From Carallia brachiata (lineage: Eukaryota; Streptophyta; Magnoliopsida; Malpighiales; Rhizophoraceae), in assembly GCA_021464245.1 (NCBI GenBank), contig JADCRB010000041.1:578444-642443 (forward strand): 64,000 bases of DNA. Direction: 5' to 3'. Below, in pieces: positions 60,296 through 64,000 of the stretch (positions are counted from its first letter, which is position 1; each line of letters begins with the position of its first letter). The notes beneath the pieces were generated by a model that was not told the origin of the DNA, ran no database searches, and worked only from the letters and a program-made list of their open reading frames with translations. Made by a program: the position numbers and the translations under genes.

Positions 60296-61820
60296 GGTTC
60301 TTCTTTTTTAAATCAAATGTCTTGATGCTGTAATATCCTGTTCTATGATGTTGGGGTCAACATATGATTAGCAGAAAATAATACAAAATGTTTCTTTTTT
60401 ATATAGAGCCCTTTCTCCCTTTCAGCGAGTTGCATGTAATAGGATTGGAGGTAAATCATCTCACTTTTCCCTTTTTTTTTTTTTTTTTTTTTCATCTTGA
60501 AAGAGTAGTCAATGCCACATGAGGAGGGAGCCACACACACAGAAAGAGAATAAGTGAGAATGAGTGGAAGTTTAAATCTGCTCGCTCCAACAAAACACAC
60601 ACCTCGTTACTATTAAGGCAAGCAGCACACCTCAAATCATCTCAAGTTAGTGATAGCATAATATGAATGATTGTACCTGCTTGGGCTTAACCTTTTATTT
60701 CAAATGGTCAGTTCATTTTCCACCACCCAGAAGATTAAGTAATTAAAATCCATTCATCAAAAAAAAAAAAAGGAGACTATGTAAGGATCCATCAAAATTA
60801 TTGCATCAAGAACATTTAGTACACATAATATTCGCAACACTTTAAAGAATCTAATTTTGATTCTATATAAAGCCATTTATATTTGGGAGGTTAGTTTTGC
60901 TGCATTCGGATGCCACTATCCAATTCTGCCCCGACAGAAAAGGGGAAACAAACAATAATATATTATTGTATAACTTAAATAAGATTGTGTGCAATCTTAT
61001 TTTTTAGACTAATATGAAAGTCTCGTATACTACCGTAAAAGTTAATTCTAACATTTCAAAGTAGATGTAATTTCTATAACCATTGGTAGAGATTGTCGTA
61101 TCATGAACTTATGGTCTAGAATCCTCGGAGTAGGAAGTTTCTCTTGTGAGTGAATGCAACGCAAGTACTTGTAATGGACAAATTTCCTTGACAGTTCGCT
61201 TTGACTGTAAAAATCCTTTTTTTTTTTTTTTGAACGAGTTCTCATGAACTTGACAGTCCCTCCACTTGATAGGCATTTTGATTTAGGCAATGAATCTTTG
61301 TGGGAGTCAAAACTCAAAGCCAGTAAAAGCGTTGTCTTGAATTTGTGCCTAAATTTGTAAATAATAAGGGAAAATTATTCTTCGATAAAAATCTACTCAT
61401 TTAGACACAATAAAGTTTTATATTGTATACATAATATTTTATACTATATAGTATATAGGTGAGATTATATATAACACAAATATATTTATATGGTTATATA
61501 ATAGATATTAATGAAAATTTTCTTTATATTGTATAGAATTTTTTCATCGGTACACCTAAATGTCGCGTCCTTTCTCAAATATCACTTGTTTGTAAAATTT
61601 GCTCATTATTTTCCTATTTCTCTCTGTTTTCTTGTCTTCTCCTCGATTTAGTTAGCAACTTAAATAAGAAACAAAATAAGTAATTATGTTATATGGATAT
61701 GCGAGACACATCAGTCGAGTCAAGACAGAGAAATCTTCAAACATCATAAATCTCCCACCATGGGTATAGACAAGATTTTAGACTAACCAATACCCCAGAA
61801 TTAAAAAAAAAAAAAAAAAA
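60296..61820. other. Gene-free spacer
   Basis: 3' flank of the small-protein gene, with long T runs (60,472-60,492, 61,218-61,231). No gene recognised. Confidence 0.5.
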
Positions 61821-62180
61821 GGTTGATATACAAAGTTAACAGTAATTTTAGTTAAAGAAATAAATTCAGAACCAACTTTAAAAAATAACAAATCTACCAC
61901 AAACTTTACATATGGTAATAAATTTAGCACGCAATAATTTGATATGAATAAAATTTGTTAATTTTAATGACAGATTTAGAAAAATATGTTTTATTCGATA
62001 ATATGATAATCATATAAATTAATATCATATAATCGAAACAGATAAATTCTGTTTAAAAAATTTGACAATATGCTAGATTTGTTACCATATGTAAAGTGAA
62101 TACTAGATTTATTACTTTTTAAAGTTGGTTAGATTTATTACTTTAACTAAAATTGGAACTAAAATTTGTATATTAATCCT
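61821..62180. mobile_element. Palindromic AT-rich MITE, copy 3 of 3
   Basis: Shares ATAATTTGATA-like, ATATGATAATCATATAAATT and TTTAAAAAATAACAAATCTA blocks with the copies at 10,535 and 51,149, and has the same outline. Its right end is followed by an A run; the left end is preceded by a run of A. Confidence 0.6.
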
Positions 62181-62638
62181 AAAAAAAAATGGTGGAATTT
62201 CTTTCGATATAATTAAAATAATATATTACTATATATTGTTAAATTAACTATGTAATTATTTTCAATATTACTTAAATATGCGTTGTGTAATAAAAAATAA
62301 AAAAAAACCTCTCAAAATTAAAGTCATGAATGGGCCATTGTTTCATCGTCTCCCTTGCGTACTTCCACACGGATCTAATCTCAATCAAAAGCAATTCTTT
62401 TCCACGTAATAAAGCTGTAGTGATGGGGAAAGCTTTTGCTTGACGAAAAGTGGCTAACAATGGTGTCCCGCACGGCGCTAGACCAGGCTGATCAGACTCA
62501 ATGAATGGGTGGAACAAAAAGTGGTACTGAACAATTATTGAGTCATAAAAAAGCAGACAGGCCATGGGAGTTGGACCTTTCAACTTGTAGAATACAGACG
62601 CAATGCAAGGGATGGTGGGGAAACAATTGAAGCTGAGA

Positions 62639-62669
<31 letters not shown>

Positions 62670-63656
62670 AGACACAAGCAAAACCATGGAAAGTTAGTGC
62701 TGATGTAGCACTGCTTGTTTGCACATGAAATTGATTTTCGTATATGTTTCAAAGTTTCCCATTTGTTCAAGAACATTATATAATTGATCAAGAATACTAT
62801 AAAATTGAAGAAAAAATATAAACGAAATGGAAAAATTACTACAGAATACAGTCACAAGCACAATTGACCGATTGATTTGTGTAGTCAAACAATTGATGCT
62901 TGTAATAAAAATGATTGCATTTTTCTTCGATTTTTTTTGTTGCAAACAATTTTTATTTAATTGCACAAAACAATCAATTTATTACACTGTAACTGTTTTT
63001 GTCTGTCATTTAATGTGTTCGACTCGAAATTGAAATACTTGCAAAAAAGAAATTCAAGTCAACATTCATTCTCTCTTCTTCTTTTATGCAGAAAGAGTGT
63101 CTCAGTGAAATCACCCTATGTCACTACATATGTAAAAGTTTCCGCAAAAGAAAGGTGCTTTTAGAAAGAATTTAAGTTTTATTGGTGCTTCATGGACAAA
63201 GTGGTTAGAATCTTCCTGGAGTGTCAAATTAGACAAGCGAACAGAAACGAAATTTGCATGTGTAGCATACGTGCAAAGTTGCAAACCTTATCTTCTTCAA
63301 CTGCGAGAACTCAATTGATCATTAGAAGTTCTACAAATAGAAAAATGAAAAACTAAAAAGAAAGAAAGCAAATCATAGTGGTTTGGCCACTAAATTGACT
63401 CGGACAACCATTCTTACGAAGAAAAGCTTTTCCTTTTATGACGAAATTAGTTTCAATTAATGAACAGGAAAACTTTCGCATAATAGCCTCCTTAATTTTA
63501 TAATGTCTTGGCTTATTGTTGCCCTTAATTACAGAAGGGTGCCAATAACAAAAGCTAATTAGGTGCTAGTGCTACCACTGAAGACTGTTGGACATGCACC
63601 AACGAATTAAGATTCTTCATTAGTGTTAATGGCCAATATGATGCAAAACAAGTATA
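62181..63656. other. Gene-free spacer
   Basis: AT-rich with a (TA)n run at 62,638-62,666. The open frames that cross the TA run are artefacts. No gene recognised. Confidence 0.5.
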
Positions 63657-63833
63657 TTACCGGCTATGATGGTAAAGCATCTGGAGTTCCTTGCAGTGAA
63701 TGCACGTCCAGGGTGTCGAAGGAGGGTCCATGCAATAGGAATGAATGCATCGAATCTGACAGACGTGACAGATCACGAGAAGATCCTCAGGTTCCCGACA
63801 GCGGCATCCACTACATGCTGGAGCTAACATATA
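63657..63833 (-). CDS. PHD-finger protein, last exon only
   Basis: This minus-strand exon follows a splice acceptor (TTTTTGAACAG before TATATGTTAG). It encodes about 58 residues ending HHSR: CSGCRC, then CHVCQIRC, then IHSYC, then PWTCIHCKEL. The order Cys4-His-Cys3 with C-x2-C pairs is that of a PHD finger, a zinc-binding module that usually reads histone H3. The spacing between the fourth Cys and the His is five residues, one more than usual. The rest of the gene lies beyond the right edge of the window, so the full protein cannot be named. Confidence 0.55.
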   Translation of the reverse strand, partial: YMLAPACSGCRCREPEDLLVICHVCQIRCIHSYCMDPPSTPWTCIHCKELQMLYHHSR

Positions 63834-64000
63834 CTGTTCAAAAAGAGAACTAAAGGACTTAGTACCAAATATCACATACAGACAAGGATTCCTATAGAAT
63901 ACAACTAGAACGAATTCCAAAACAACGTAGGTAAGGCAAAGCACAGTTGATTAGGAAAGTTAATAGCTAATAAGTACATGCATTTCACGAAACCAGCTGA
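63834..64000 (-). other. Intron or upstream part of the PHD-finger gene
   Basis: T-rich on the minus strand before the acceptor. No exon recognised. Confidence 0.4.

Noticed and set aside
62272..62724. Open frame of 150 codons on the minus strand
   Set aside because: It reads through a TA microsatellite as alternating Ile and Tyr, and the rest has no recognisable sequence.

Overview
The window is nuclear DNA of a flowering plant, most likely a eudicot. Genes have short GT-AG introns, intergenic DNA is very AT-rich, and the mobile elements are of plant types (Mutator, hAT, TRIM, tRNA-derived SINE, LINE). Recognisable protein families are plant-specific or plant-expanded: PERK receptor kinase, subtilase, DUF295, TBL/PC-esterase, SNL6-type reductase. 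I cannot name the species.

Left third (1-26 kb): a decayed, repeat-driven region. Two diverged copies of one segment (copy A about 140-11,770, copy B about 15,925-22,600) flank a subtilisin-like protease gene on the minus strand, which has one frameshift. Copy A carries a 5.4-kb Mutator-like element with a 9-bp target duplication, a 750-bp hAT-type element and a palindromic MITE. Copy B lacks the first two and has instead amplified a roughly 400-bp unit into four head-to-tail copies. Both copies end in fragments of a DUF295-family gene, whose most complete member (24,634-26,008) has three frame changes.

Middle (26-51 kb): a gene-dense island. In order it holds a possible solo LTR, a five-exon cinnamoyl-CoA-reductase-like gene (minus), an eight-exon PERK-type receptor kinase (minus) with a complete TRIM retrotransposon in one intron, a Mutator-type MITE, a LINE RNase H remnant, an intronless GH81 endo-beta-1,3-glucanase (minus), a six-exon coiled-coil gene with a hydrophobic C-terminal anchor (plus) and a two-exon TBL acetyltransferase-type gene (minus). 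The order GH81, coiled-coil, TBL appears to match a stretch of Arabidopsis chromosome 5 (from memory). GH81, PERK and TBL are all connected with the cell wall, but nothing here shows co-regulation.

Right third (51-64 kb): mostly gene-poor. A second local duplication (about 51,970-54,650 and 55,090-58,050) carries two broken copies of a PPR-like gene start. Comparing the two copies gives empty and filled sites for a tRNA-derived SINE and for a 970-bp insertion. After it come a small 65-aa basic protein gene with a likely 5' UTR intron (60,098-60,295) and, at the right edge, the last exon of a PHD-finger gene on the minus strand. No tRNA, rRNA or CRISPR locus was seen.
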